In this document: in pieces, positions 12,221 through 23,503 of the stretch
Layout of the letters: every line of letters begins with the position of its first letter
Position numbering within the stretch: the stretch's first letter is position 1
NCBI GenBank assembly: GCA_019137255.1
Contig: WPDH01000016.1
Location: 109,369 to 173,368, forward strand
Length of the DNA: 64,000 nt
Direction of reading: 5' to 3'
From: Corinectria fuckeliana
Taxonomy: Eukaryota > Ascomycota > Sordariomycetes > Hypocreales > Nectriaceae
Notes under the pieces: generated by a model
Databases searched by the model: none
The model's input: the letters and a program-made list of their open reading frames with translations, nothing else
What the model was told of the DNA's origin: nothing
Made by a program: the position numbers and the translations under genes

Positions 12221-13141
12221 CTAGGTCGGCAAGGAGGGAATAGAAAGGGAAGGAAGGAAAGAAGGGTGGAGGAGAAAGGAGGAAGGAGGAAAGAAGGAAC
12301 CTAAAGGAGAGGACGGGATGGAACATTCCCACTCGAGAGACAAGAAGAGGCTCTTTCTCCCTCCAAGCATTCGTACTAAAGTAATAAGAAGGAAGCCAGC
12401 CTTATAATACCGCCACAAACCCGCCCGGTCTGGCTTTGACTTTCCTTCCATTGCCGGGCGAGTCAACTGCTGCATTCCTACTAGTACTGTACACATCATC
12501 CAGAATCCTGCGGTGGAAAGAACCAACGCTTCAAGCGCGCCTGCCTGCCTTGCATCAAGCACACACCAAGCACACAGCACACAGCACACAGCACTCAGCA
12601 CACAACACTCAGCATCCAGCACCCAACATTCAACATTGAATATCGAGATTCTTACATAACCGTCCATCTTCTCAATCTTTCTTCTCGCCTCCACCGAAGC
12701 ATTCAACTTCACCTCCCCACTACTGAACTTCTTCCATCATCGCCAACTCTCGTCTACTCCATCCTCTCCCTGCCACTTATTTCTTCCTCCTCATCTTCTT
12801 CATCCTGCTGTCCCTTGGCTGCTTGTGCATATATGCGCATCTACAACAACTAAAGACTAAGGATCTCCCGGGCTCAACGTCGCCTCGCTCTGCCTTCTCC
12901 TGGACCCCACCAGCTATCTTGGACTGCCCCATTAGACTTCTCTAGACTCGCCAACTCAGTTCTTCGTCCCTCCCTTCTCGTCAACTCTGCGACTTATACC
13001 GGGACCCATCTCCAACCCACTCACTCAGCCAACCGGCCTCGCCGTCAGCCAATCATCACTGCCGCGGCCCTCCCAACCGCCCAGCCCTTGCCCCATCATC
13101 GTCGCTATCGCCGCTGTCGCTACCCCAGCCTGTGCTCAGTG

Positions 13142-13162
13142 CAGTGTGCAGTGTGCAGTGTG
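13142..13162 (+). repeat. Heptamer tandem repeat CAGTGTG x3
   Basis: Three perfect tandem copies of CAGTGTG in the likely leader of the following gene. Confidence 0.85.
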
Positions 13163-13451
13163 CCGTTCTTGGGCGAGGCCCTTCTCACTCTTATTCGTGC
13201 AGGACATCTGGCTCCTGGAATCCCGCTACGTCTATCTGAGCACGAGTCAGACTCTTAGCCCGAACCTGCGTTTCCTGTGTCGGCGCAATTAGCCATCTTC
13301 GGGAACACTATCCTTGCCGGCACAAGTTCAACGCCTGTCGTCACGCCTCTTTCGTCACTGGCAATTTGGCCGAGTCTGAAACCGAACGGATACTCCAAAG
13401 TATAGGTTATAGGCCTATCCTAGAAAAGCCCTACGTCCGCTTCTAGCCATC

Positions 13452-14205
13452 ATGTCTTTACAATTCCAGCATGTACGCTACTCCCCTTTTCTTTCTCTGT
13501 CCCTCCTCACGGCCCCCCTTCTCGGTTCCCTCTCAATGTTCCCTGATTGTAGTGTTGTTGGTAAGTCGTCACGGGGCTGACACATTCATTTAGTCATTTC
13601 AAGAGTCCCAATTCGATATCTTCGACTGGTATCCCAAGTTTCAGTCCTGTCACCGCTATTTCCTCGACCATGCTCAATACAGCGGACCTGTTCAGACAGT
13701 GGGAGCCTTCGTGAACATCCTATTGCCCTTCCAAAAAGCTCCGTCGTCTTCTTCCACACCTACCGGCTCCGGTCCACCAGCAGTCCCCGGGGTCTCGTCC
13801 GCCTCCGCACGAATGACAGCACCTGGTGCCGCAGGCATCCAAGTTAGCCTCATTCCCTATATTCGCCGTCTCGTTGTGACTGGCTTCGACTCTCCAGCCG
13901 TTCTTCATGGCTTCTTTGGGGATGACTGGCTTGAAGGCATCGGCCCTGTGCACGAAACAGAGCGTAGGAACTACCTGTTTGCAGCAAAGAGCGACAGCTG
14001 GTTGAGGGTAAAGGCACACTACGACATGGCCGATGGCCAGACCGTTCCATTCCTGAAACCACTTCAGTCCGTTACTGAAGCCGAGATTCAGAGTGCCGAG
14101 ACGAACTGGAGCGAGTGGCTCGCGATGCAAGACTGGATGCTGGGCCCCCGAGCACCCCACGACGTCGGAGAACGTCGTGTCAGAGTTAAGAACGAACAGG
14201 ATTGA
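13452..14205 (+). CDS. Conserved fungal protein of unknown function
   Basis: Two coding exons, 13452-13472 and 13594-14205, give 210 residues. The 121-nt intron has donor GTACGC, branch CTGAC at 13577 and acceptor TAG. It joins MSLQFQH to SFQESQFDIFDWYPKFQSC in phase 0. An alternative 8-nt microexon (13553-13560) would break the frame. The protein has a conserved N-terminus (FDIFDWYPKFQS, then HRYFLDHAQY), a Pro/Ser-rich insert near residues 55-85, and a conserved second half with SLIPYIRRLVVTGFD, LHGFFGDDWLEGIGP, ERRNYLFAAKS and a WSEWLAMQDWMLGPRAP block near the end. I recognise the pattern as one widespread in ascomycetes but know no function. No signal peptide or membrane segment is visible. 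It is convergent with SET1. Confidence 0.75.
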
Positions 14206-14821
14206 CTTTGGTTTAAGCAGGCAGCGAGATGCAAATGCGGACGATGGAACAAAGAGAACGAAAGGTCGACAACAAATACAACGAGGAGAAGACACAGGGG
14301 CTTAGTATTGGCGTCGGTAATGTAACACATAGTCACACAGCGTCAGCGACGGATCATTGAATACAGCGGTGGCATCTTGGCCCGCCGCCTTGTCGCACAA
14401 CACATCTTGTAGTGCTTAACTCCATTCCTGGCTTTGAGGAGTCACCACGCTCCAATCTATCTTGGGGTGAGCTGGTGTGTATGTACAGAGGCGACAGAGG
14501 CCGCCACGGATTTGGATTAAAGGGAAACAAAAGAAAAAGAAATAAACAACACTGGCCGGTTAAACGCCCCGTCGAAGCACCCGTGCATCGGATGCCGGCT
14601 TGATACCTAGTAAAACAGAATGCCCTTTGAGCGGTAAAATGGGCAAACGCATTTGTAAAAATCCCTTCCCACCTCTCCCGTGGTCGACCAAAATAGACTC
14701 GTGAGAACACCACCCCGTTATTGCATCCCCCAACGCCTTCATGAATGACCCAGGGCAATTCACTTTTACTTTCCCCCTTTCTGCCGAAATCCAGGAAAAA
14801 AGGAAAAAAAAAACACTCGCA
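14206..14821. other. Convergent intergenic region (3' flanks)
   Basis: Holds the 3' flanks of the unknown gene and SET1. It includes an A-rich run near 14803-14812. No gene was seen. Confidence 0.6.
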
Positions 14822-17800
14822 TCAGTTGAGGTACCCCTTGCAAGCCGCCGTGCCGCAGAGACAAGGGATACGGTCCAAGCTGCCAATCTCCCGCTCGAAC
14901 TTGTAGTCGTAGGTCAACTCCTCGTCTACAGGCAAGTTTCGTTAGCATTATATTCACAGCCTTCAAGGGAGGAAAGGGGGATTAAAGGGGTAGCATACTC
15001 ATAGCTATGTCGCGCAGCGCGTAGATGACGATGCGCTTGCTGCCCTCGACCTTGATGATCTTGGCAGTGCAGTTGGGCATGCAGCTGTGGTTGATGAAGC
15101 GCGCGATGCCACCCTTCTTGGTGGCGTCGACGACGGTGTTGTCGTCGATGCGGAAGAGGTAACTGCTGCCGATTCCGCTCTTGAGGTAGCGCTTCTCGCG
15201 GATCTCGGCAATCTGCTGGCGGACTTCCTCGCCGACGTACTCAATGATCATGTCGTCCTTGGCGATATTCTCCATGGCGTACAGGCCCCAGTTGTGGATG
15301 GCCGAGCGCGCAAACTTGACGGGCTTCTTGCGCTTCTTGAGCTGGTTGAACTTGAACACGTCCGAGTCCTGGCCCAACGTCTTCTTCTGGTCGTTCAAGT
15401 CGGCCACGTATCGCCGGTTCGTGGCGCGGTTCGCTCTCGAGTTGCCCTTGGCGATGAGCTTCTCTGCGGCAATCTTGGCCGCCTCCGCCGCGGTGGTGGC
15501 CGCAGTGTCCTTGCCCGAGTTCTTAAAGCGGGCTTCGCGCTCCTCGCGCACCTTCTGCACCTTGATATGATGAGGCAGGTACTTTGACTTCTCTGAGTTG
15601 AGGATCTTCTTGACCCCTTCGGTCCGGGCGCAGCCAGTTGGGTTGGGCACGTAGTAGCCTTTGATGGAGACGGGGTTGTCGGGGACGCCATCGGCAGAGT
15701 TGAGTTCCCTGATGCGGTTACGCTTCCATAGCCAGAGTTCTGAGTCTCCAATATCTCCCAGGGGGAACCTTCTAGTAAGCTTCGCCACGTCAGGTCCGTC
15801 GTTGGCACCGAGGGCCAACCCCTGGAACATGGTCAGATCCGGCTTTGCGCCGTCAGGTAATACCATGGCTGCTACCAGGGGCTCCGTCGAGAAGAGCTTT
15901 TCGTTGTGCTTCTCTGGCTTCTTAGCCGGGGGTTCATCGGCTGGCAGCTCCTTGTCCTCCACCTTGGGAACTTTTGGGGTGTCCTTTTCCTCCGCCTCCT
16001 CTTCACGCTGAGAATCCACCTCCGCCTGACGCTTCAGAGCCTCTCGTTCCTTAAACAGTTGCTTCTTCGTCTTCTTCTTGGCCTTGACGCCCTTCTTCTT
16101 GTAGCCCTTGCCGCCGATGGACATGGGAGTTTCCGAGCGGGAGACTCTGCTCTCGAGGTCATCGCCAAGTTCGGCATCTGGAAGAATATCCACAGAGTCC
16201 TCACGAGCCATGAAATCCGAACCAAGCTGTCCGAGCTTGACCCCAAACAGCTCCTCGTCCGCCTTCTTTTGCCGCTTGAAGGCAGTCTCTATCGAGACCT
16301 CCAACTTCCGTTTCTTGGATATCAAAGGGCCATCCGCAATTGCGAAGCTAGCCTCAGTCATGGAATCATCCTCACCTGGACCCCAGGAGGCAAAGTCGTC
16401 CTTGGAGACGTCGTCATCGGTGCTCATTCGACTGCGCGGTCGGGATTCTGGCTCTTCGGTCTCGCCAGCTAACAAGGCGCGGGCGTCAGTGTCGTCATCC
16501 GACTCCGCATCGCTGTCCAGACCCCTGAGACGGTGATGAAGGGAGCGGAATGCATTTCGCGCGGCAGGGGGTCGTTGGCGTGAAAAGGGATCGACAAACG
16601 CACTACGTTGAGCTTGTCCCTTGACCTTGGTCTTGCGGATTCTCGGCAACGCCTTGGGTTCTAGACGACCTGTCCTCCGCTCTATGGGGTCAGCTCGTGA
16701 GTTGGGAGTGCCGACTCTCGAGCTCTCGTCACCATCTTCGGTGCTAGGGGATTCTTCGATGAGATCGTCGGGGTGTTCGATATTCAGCTTCCGCCTCTTG
16801 GCGACGTGCCTTGCCGGATCTAGAAAGTCGGAAAGGGCGGGCGCAGCCACCTTGGTGCGAATGTGTCGAATGAGATGTTCCGTCATTTCTCGACGAACAA
16901 CTTCCACCGCCTCCATTACCGGATCGAAGTTCTTGGCCCTCTGCCTCTTCTCCTCTTCGAAATCCGCTTCTTCCTCGCGACGGCGCCTTTCCCTCTCATC
17001 TCGTTGTCGAAGGTCAACCCTAGGTCTCTGCTCTGGGCTTGGGCTTGGCTTGCGTGGTTGGCGAGGCGCCTCGGAGTCGCGACTGTCTCGAGGCATACAC
17101 AACTGCATCGCCATATCATAGTTGAAGAACTCAGTGTGGTTGACTGCGCGAAAGCATCGCTCGGCCTCCGACTTTCCAGTGAAGGAATTGCGAAACACGA
17201 TGTAAAAGCCGGTCTTGTCGAGGCGGATATCTTCGAGTCCATAGCTTTTCAGCCGCTTCTTCATATGAGGGACGATACTAGGCAGAACAGGGACGCTGTC
17301 ACTCGTGATAAATATGTATGGCTCGTCAGTGAGCAGCGGCGCGACGGACTGGCCTTCGACAGCAGTATTTCCTCTTGCTAACACGGGAAGTGTTGGCAGC
17401 TGAGGTGCGCCCGGTGGTAGAGGCGGTCGATGTGCTGCTGGCCCCTTGGGAGCGGTGGGCGGAGGCCGGACGAAGCCAGGCGCCGGGCCAGACTTAGGAC
17501 CCGTCGGAGGTTTGGGTTGAGACGCTGCCTGGGCAAGCTTCTCTTTTTCTTGCTTCTCCTTCTCTCTCCTGAGGTGCTCCTCTAGCATCCTTCGGCTCTT
17601 GCGACCCTCAGGGTCGTATTCTACCCTGACCACATCTGCATCGACCTTGATACCCCGTGTGTGCACAGCTCGACGAGCAGCGTCAATGGCAGACATACGG
17701 GGCCGGTCGGGGCGCTTCGAATCGCGATAGCGGATGGTGGCAAATCCTAGGTAGCTGCCAGTCTCGGGGTGCATCTTGTTGCTGCTCTCGGCGATTTCGC

Positions 17801-18800
17801 CAAAGCTGGCAAATATGGCCGTCACCTTGTTGAATGGGACCAGCGGATTGTACCTAGTTACCACGATCTGGGTCGGCGGCCCTGGGCCAATTGAAGTCTT
17901 GGGGTCGTAAGGATAAGGCTTGATGTTCTCCGGAGCTGGTCGCAACCGGGCCTTGGGCAGGTAGTAGTCGGTGTTGATATACCCCAGGCGTCCTCCGGCC
18001 TTGGCCAGGCGAGGATCCGTGGGGGGGGCGTCATCGTTCTATCCATTTCATTAGCCATGAGATCATGCACCACAGATGACGCCCCCCCGAAAAGAGGATA
18101 ATATAATTATACGTACTAGGCCAAACTCTTTATATGTCGGCTTTGCGGTCTTGCTGACGCCCTTGTTTTGTACTCGATCGAGTGGCGGATCATTTGTGCA
18201 CTTGAGGCCCTTGACGGAAGGCATCGGATCTCGAGCCGGGACGCGCTGGATGGCGGGGAGCCCGTCAGATGTCGCGCCATTGTGACCAATGGCATAGGAA
18301 TTGTGAGAGGGTTGTCTCGCGGCCCGGTCGGCGGACAGGGAAGCAGACATGTCTGGCTTGGTGGGCGCCGAAGCGGGTGTATGGGAGGGCGAGTCTTTGG
18401 AGGCGAGGGGGGTGAGGCTCGAGGTGGGGAGGCGGGACGATGCTGCGGTGGCAGCGTGTCGGGCAGAGGAGCTGAATATGGATGAGGCCGCGCTGCTGTA
18501 TGAGCTGGCAGAATCGACGGTGCTGGGGATATCTGCGAGGGGAGAGTCGTTGTCGTCGACGTTCGCAGGAGGGGCGTCAGACAGAGGACCGCAGTGGCCG
18601 GGGACGGGCTGGACAAGACCATTCACGTCGAGATCCGACGCGGCGGCGGTTCCTGGAAGAGAGTCGGCGGCGGCGTTGAGCGAGGCCGTGCTGGGGCGGT
18701 CGCGGTCTCGGTCGCGATCCGCACGGCTTTGAGCCTGAGCTTGTACCTTGGGGGCGGTTGGGAAGAACTGCGCGAAGCTCGCGCCGGGCGGGCGAGTCAT
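14822..18800 (-). CDS. SET1: COMPASS histone H3 lysine-4 methyltransferase Set1
   Basis: Catalytic subunit of COMPASS, which methylates histone H3 on lysine 4 in the nucleus. Exons in transcript order: 18800-18117, 18038-14999, 14925-14822; 1275 residues, normal for fungal Set1. The N-terminal 228 residues are disordered and Ser/Ala-rich. Exon 2 opens with NDDAPPTDPRLAK, and an RRM follows near 280-370. A second RNA-binding-type domain lies near 470-545 (ITSDSVPVLPSIVPHMKKRL). Acidic and basic low-complexity regions lead to the N-SET region with SKYLPHHIKVQKVRE. The SET domain (about 1140-1260) has RFINHSCMPNC, EELTYDYKFERE and the post-SET cysteines CLCGTAAC ending GYLN. The last intron (73 nt) interrupts ALRDIAM/NEELTYDY; removing it is required for the catalytic ELTYDY motif. 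All key SET residues are intact. Confidence 0.97.
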
Positions 18801-20695
18801 CGTGGCGATGCGCTCTTCCTATCTCTTCCACCGTGCTCCAAGCATGATATCTTCGCGTGGCTGCGTACGGCAGAGGCGGTGCAGGCGGTTGCAGGTGGTG
18901 ATGGTGGGTGGAAAGGAGGCAGAATTAACGCGCGAGAGAAGCGTTCACGCGACCGGGCCAGGTTTTGGCAGCGAGACAGCGAGACAGCGAAACAGCGAAA
19001 GGCGGCGGTGCGTCATCCGCAGGCTCTGCGGCAGGGGGGATTCGCGAGGGACGAAGGGCCTGGAGGGCAGCAGAAGGGGGAGGGAGGCCAGCGCGTGCGC
19101 ACAGAGAGACGGGAGAATGGTGCGGGGGCCTTTGGCGATCTCCAGGCCGCAGAGCGAGGGAGAGATTGGGTGAGAGGAAGGCAAAAAAAGGGCTGAGGTT
19201 GTCGGAAAGTTGAAGATTTGTCCAGGCGCCGCCTTTCGTTTGGGGTTTGCGGTCGGGTGGCTTCAGGGATAGTATGGCTAATGGGCACCTGGCAGGTTGG
19301 CAGCCATTGGCAACAGGGAGCCGGGGCCCGCCCCAGCCACTGAGCAGCCACTAGAAATGTGGCTGGTATGACACGGATACACGGTTTACTGGTATTTTAT
19401 GGCGGGGCCATGCCGCGTCTGGCTACCACGCGACAAAGGGACCTCTCAGCCTTGATTCCGGCGGTATGTTTGTCCGCAATTATCCATCATCAAAGACGCC
19501 ATTGTCAACCAGGGATCTGTCAGATCAAAGAATTCCCCATGTCAGTGTCACCGACTTTTGACAAACAATACACTTGGATTGGGTTCTTTTTCTGGCTGCT
19601 GGTCCCGCTGCATATCCCGGGTTGTCACTATTTTCAGTGTTTACATAGTACAATGTACAAAGACAACAACACATGAAAGAATGTAACATCAATCTAAAAG
19701 GGACCCCGCTTCGTCCCTCTGGGTTTATTGTGTTTGTGTTTGTGTGCGTGTCCCGTTCCCATCCATCCTTCTTGTTACCCAAGTCCACTGCGGGCCCCTG
19801 CTATACTAAGAGGCTTCCAACGCGCTTGTATTCGTAGCTTAGCATTGTCTGCGAGGATAATAAAGCGCTAAGAAATTTCGACTACCTACTAAGTAAAATC
19901 ATCCGTAAAGGGCATAAGGGGACTCTGCTTTGTCCCTTTGTTGACTACACCCTGCACATCTTACACCAATGATGAAGGAGCTTTCATGCCCTATAAGCAC
20001 CACTCAGCATTTCGTTACGGGTATTCCATCCTTCCCTTCTTTGCGTAGAAGACTGGTCCCTTCGATATCTTGAGCGAATGGCTTAGCATTCATTTAGAAT
20101 CTTTACACCGTTTCAGACATTCCGAAGCGATGCAAGGTGTTCCCGCAAAAGGGAATGATCCTCCCCACGAGTGCCTCAGCCATGGCAAGAATATAAGGCT
20201 GAGGGAGTCATGAGAATGCAGATACTTAGACTGGGCAATCTCCCTGCCGTAGCTGGTGATCATCTAAGACACGACAGGATAGGAGCGTCGATCGAGGCGC
20301 TTACACATCAGGCGTAGCCTTGTACGCCGGGCAAGTGGCTGGCGAGGCAGTCGAAATCACGTCCATCGTCACAGACTTACGTATCACTAAGCCGATAGAT
20401 TCATCACACTGTAAGATTGTAGTTCATCGATTGCTAATTGTATTCCCCAAGTCGCAAGATGTATTGAATGAAAGTGGTGCATCACGCACAATCCATCGGT
20501 GCAGGAGCCAAATGCCAGATGCCAAAACCAAAAGTATAAGCCTCTCCAGGTCGTTATGGATGTTCAAGGCATCGTCATCAAGAACCCTCATTAAAACTCC
20601 CATACTCGGTCCGGCCTGTCGGAGCCACAAAATAAGCAACTGTTTCTTTCTTGAACGCCAAGCCCCGTAATCATACATTGCCCGTGGTCGCCGCT
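18801..20695. other. SET1 promoter region and 3' flank of the securin candidate
   Basis: No gene was recognised. The first 400 bases upstream of SET1 are GA/GC-rich. Two related stem-loop sequences lie at 19699-19718 and 19917-19938. Around 19850-20000 the base composition is AT-richer. Confidence 0.5.
19699..19718 (+). repeat. Small stem-loop, AGGGAC/GTCCCT arms
   Basis: AGGGAC at 19699-19704 pairs perfectly with GTCCCT at 19713-19718 over an 8-nt loop. A close relative with a one-base bulge lies 218 bases downstream at about 19917-19938. Confidence 0.6.
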
Positions 20696-22057
20696 TCACA
20701 TGTCTAGCTTTAACTCAAAGTCCTCCTCATCGTCGGATAGTTGAAACGGGCCGTTGATGGGAGCAAGGTCCTCATCTTCGCCATCTTCCTCGTCGAAGAT
20801 GGACATGAACTGCGGACGGGGCTGACTCTCCTGCTTCTTCAAGGCGGCTTGGCGCAGACGAGCGGGCGTGATAGTCATATCGGACATGGAGTCAAGCGAC
20901 GCGGCGGGCTTGACCGTGCGAGTAGGTCGGGTTGACTCGCTGGGTACACGGGACTGACTATGGACCATTGATGAAGCTGATCTGCCTCGGCTGAATCCAA
21001 TGGTGGTCCTCGAGGCTGCTTCGCCAGTGGCGCTATCCGCGAGCGAGGCCTTTACAACAGTTGCTGGCCTCTTGCCTTGGATAAAGCCCAGTGGCTTTCT
21101 CGGCTTGGTGGTGCGAGTGACGGTTGGGGCGCCAGTACTCCTGGAGGTGTCAGATGCCATTGATAGAGCAGATGCAGCCCGCCGAGAGGAACTCGTGGAA
21201 GGCTGCTTTGAAGGGATCCTCTTGGTTTTCCGGTCCGAAGTTGAGACCGACTGCTTCTTCAAGTCGTTCATTATGGGCTGGCGTTGTGCAGTCTCGGGAA
21301 CGTCTGCGATGTTCCAGTCCAGAGCGTCCATATCCCACTGGTTCCGCTCCTCGGCCTTGGCCATGACCTTCTTCATTGTCTTCTCAAACTCCCTGTCCTG
21401 ACGGGAAACGCCTTCATCGTCAACAGGGTTGTAGAAGTGCTGGTAGTAGCCCTTTAGCAGATTCTCACTCTTGAGCCCCTCGAGGGTTAGGAGGTCCCGA
21501 GGGAAGACGTCAGACTCGTAGGGAAGGTCCTTTTGCTTCGGGGGAGCATATTCCGGCTCCTCTTCTTCAACTGCCTCCTGTTCGCCTTTGACTTTGAATT
21601 CGATGGGCGCTATGTCGACGCACATCTGCTTAGGCTTGTGGATCGTAGGCTTAAGTTGCGTCTTCTCGAGTTCGGTGACCATGCCCTTGACGCCACCAGC
21701 TTGACCTGTCCTAGCCTTCGCGTTGGTGGTCTTGTTGCCCAAGGGGGCTCGGCTTCGGGTCTCTGTTCTAGAATCAATGTTCACTCTTGGTATTGCATCC
21801 TGGCAATTAGACGTACCCAATGGAGTGACCAGGGCCTGCCGCGTGCCATTTGCCTTCATCGCAGTCTTGTCACCGCCAAATTGTCTGGTTCCTCCGAGTC
21901 CAGTCTTTCCAGCGAATGCACTCGGGGCATTTTCGTCCCTCTGGGGGAACCGGGAGGGCGTCTTGGGATACCGCGCTCCGGGAGTCTTGGCCTGTTGCTT
22001 CGAGGGCACCTGGTGACTGTGCACCACATTCTCCTGGTCGCGGTGCGCCGCCAGCAT
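20696..22057 (-). CDS. Candidate securin (separase inhibitor, Pds1/Cut2 type)
   Basis: Intronless, 453 residues from the ATG at 22057. The frame continues upstream of this ATG, but the peptide there is not of the same character. The protein is basic, disordered and Ser/Thr/Lys-rich with an acidic C-terminus. Securins hold separase inactive until APC/C destroys them at anaphase. Signs of that role: a degenerate KEN-like N-terminus (DQENVVH, residues 7-13), RxxL destruction-box-like motifs at 73-76 (RQAL) and 103-112 (RAPLGNKTTN), and EPEYAPPKQKDLP at 167-179, which resembles the pseudosubstrate segment ((D/E)xE-Y-x-P) that yeast securin places in the separase active site. A conserved block LKSENLLKGYYQHFYNPVDDEGVS follows at 195-218. 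The C-terminus (FDEEDGEDEDL, SDDEEDFELKLD) is acidic. Assignment rests on motifs only. It is divergent from TPM1. Confidence 0.55.
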   Translation of the reverse strand: MLAAHRDQENVVHSHQVPSKQQAKTPGARYPKTPSRFPQRDENAPSAFAGKTGLGGTRQFGGDKTAMKANGTRQALVTPLGTSNCQDAIPRVNIDSRTETRSRAPLGNKTTNAKARTGQAGGVKGMVTELEKTQLKPTIHKPKQMCVDIAPIEFKVKGEQEAVEEEEPEYAPPKQKDLPYESDVFPRDLLTLEGLKSENLLKGYYQHFYNPVDDEGVSRQDREFEKTMKKVMAKAEERNQWDMDALDWNIADVPETAQRQPIMNDLKKQSVSTSDRKTKRIPSKQPSTSSSRRAASALSMASDTSRSTGAPTVTRTTKPRKPLGFIQGKRPATVVKASLADSATGEAASRTTIGFSRGRSASSMVHSQSRVPSESTRPTRTVKPAASLDSMSDMTITPARLRQAALKKQESQPRPQFMSIFDEEDGEDEDLAPINGPFQLSDDEEDFELKLDM

Positions 22058-22563
22058 GATGGCAATGGTAGGTCTGGCGAGTTCGTCTCGATAATCTGCT
22101 TCCAAAAAGAGTCGATGACGGATACAGATCGTTGCCTTGAGCCGAACAAAAGGAGTCACAAGTTCGCTGTCGCCTCAGCTAACCGGAATGACGATTGGGA
22201 TGTTTAGCTAGGCCCGTGCATATATTGGCAGGGCAACAGCCACACTTCCTGGGCGGTCGGTACGTACCTGCCGAAATGCAGCTGTCCGTATACATGCGTA
22301 CTAGTACGTAATAGGTTAGTACCTTAAGCGGTAGGCTCACAGGGGTGGACGCCAACCAAGCAAGCCACTGAGGCTGTACTCCGTATCACGGCCTACTATG
22401 TACCTTATTAGTTAAGGCAGTTGTGGAGGGGCATCGCTTCTCCCCTTTCTCTAACCCCCGACCACATCATCTACACTTGCTTCCCTACAACGCTCCTCTC
22501 CAACGCATCGACAAACTCCCGCCTTTTCCACACCCACAACCTCACCCATCGCCGCTCACCGCA
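22058..22563. promoter_or_regulatory. Divergent promoter between the securin candidate and TPM1
   Basis: 506 bases separate the two start codons. The centre (22290-22420) carries TACTAGTACGTA-like and TACCTTATTAG-like short motifs; the TPM1 side is C/T-rich (22435-22560), as expected for a leader. Confidence 0.5.
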
Positions 22564-23267
22564 ATGGACCGCATCAAGGAGGTGAGTCGCCCAGCTCCTC
22601 GGCTACCCCACCATGTCGCCGGCCCTTGGAGGGGTAAATAGTGCGCTTGGATGCAATCGTGGCTAACAGCGCTGGGCACGGAATAGAAAATGAACCAGCT
22701 CCGCCTGGAGGCCGACGAGGCATCGGGCAAAGTTGAGGAACTTCAGAAGCAGATCAAGGTGCTAGAGCAGGAGAACTTGACCAAGGAGCAAGAGATCACC
22801 TCGCTGCAGCACAAGAACAACCTCCTTGAGGAGGAGGTTGAGAAGCTTGAGAACTCCACCAAGGACTTCAAGAAGGCCGCCGACGAAGGCCAGCAGCACG
22901 GCACCCAGAATGAGACCCTCCAGCGACGACTGCAGCTCCTGGAGGAGGAAGCCGAGGAGGCCGACAAGACGCTCCGTGAGGCCAACGAAAAGTACGTCAG
23001 CGCCTTATCTGGGCCACAGCTTCCGAACACCGCCATTTCCCCCCCCGGCGATTTTGCTGCTCTATTTTCTCATGCAGGATATACTGACAACCAAACCCCA
23101 ACAGGCTCCGACAGACCGACGTCAAGGCCGGACACTTCGAGCGCAAGGTGCAAGCCCTCGAGGCCGACCGTGACCAGTGGGAGGCCAAGTACGAGGAGAT
23201 GGCCAAGAAGCACACCGCTCTCCAGAAGGACCTGGAGGACCTCCAGAACGAGATTGGCAACATTTGA
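22564..23267 (+). CDS. TPM1: Tropomyosin
   Basis: Coiled-coil protein that binds along actin filaments and stabilises cables, contractile rings and polarised growth. Three exons: 22564-22581, 22687-22991, 23105-23267; 161 residues, the usual length for fungal tropomyosin. It starts MDRIKEKMNQLRLEADEA, matching the family. The whole protein is a heptad-repeat coiled coil with the conserved EELQKQIKVLEQENL and AGHFERKVQALEADRDQWEAK segments, ending LEDLQNEIGNI. The first intron (105 nt) follows six codons; the second (113 nt) has donor GTACGT and acceptor ACAG. No oddities. Confidence 0.96.
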
Positions 23268-23503
23268 GGATGGCTGCGCACTATACGCATCGGACGCCTG
23301 ATGGCTGCTGGCTGCTGCCTTCGGTTGCAAGGGGTTGGGTTCAGAGTGTTGCCAGATGAGCGAATGGAGCAGCTGCCGCATGTTATGTTTCTACTGTACT
23401 AGCTGATCGAAGCTGGCTTTCTCAAGGGTATCTTTTGTAAATCCTGTCCGCATTCGTTTTGCCCGCCGCGTCCCCCGCGTGTTCCTCGCAGGTCTAGCTA
23501 CAG

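Larger units (their letters stand above)
7836..13451. other. Large gene-free block of about 5.6 kb
   Basis: No open frame here looks like a conserved protein and I see no tRNA, 5S rRNA or spliceosomal RNA. It contains the small tandem repeat at 10414-10447, an inverted TACCTA-type repeat at 12202-12220, a purine-rich stretch at 12235-12300, the AGCACAC-type repeat at 12565-12640, and the heptamer repeat at 13142-13162. From about 12640 onward it is C/T-rich and is probably promoter and long leader of the gene at 13452. A diverged or non-coding gene cannot be excluded. Confidence 0.5.

Noticed and set aside
13553..13560. 8-nt microexon in the unknown gene at 13452
   Set aside because: It would shift the frame; a single 121-nt intron joins the conserved parts in phase.
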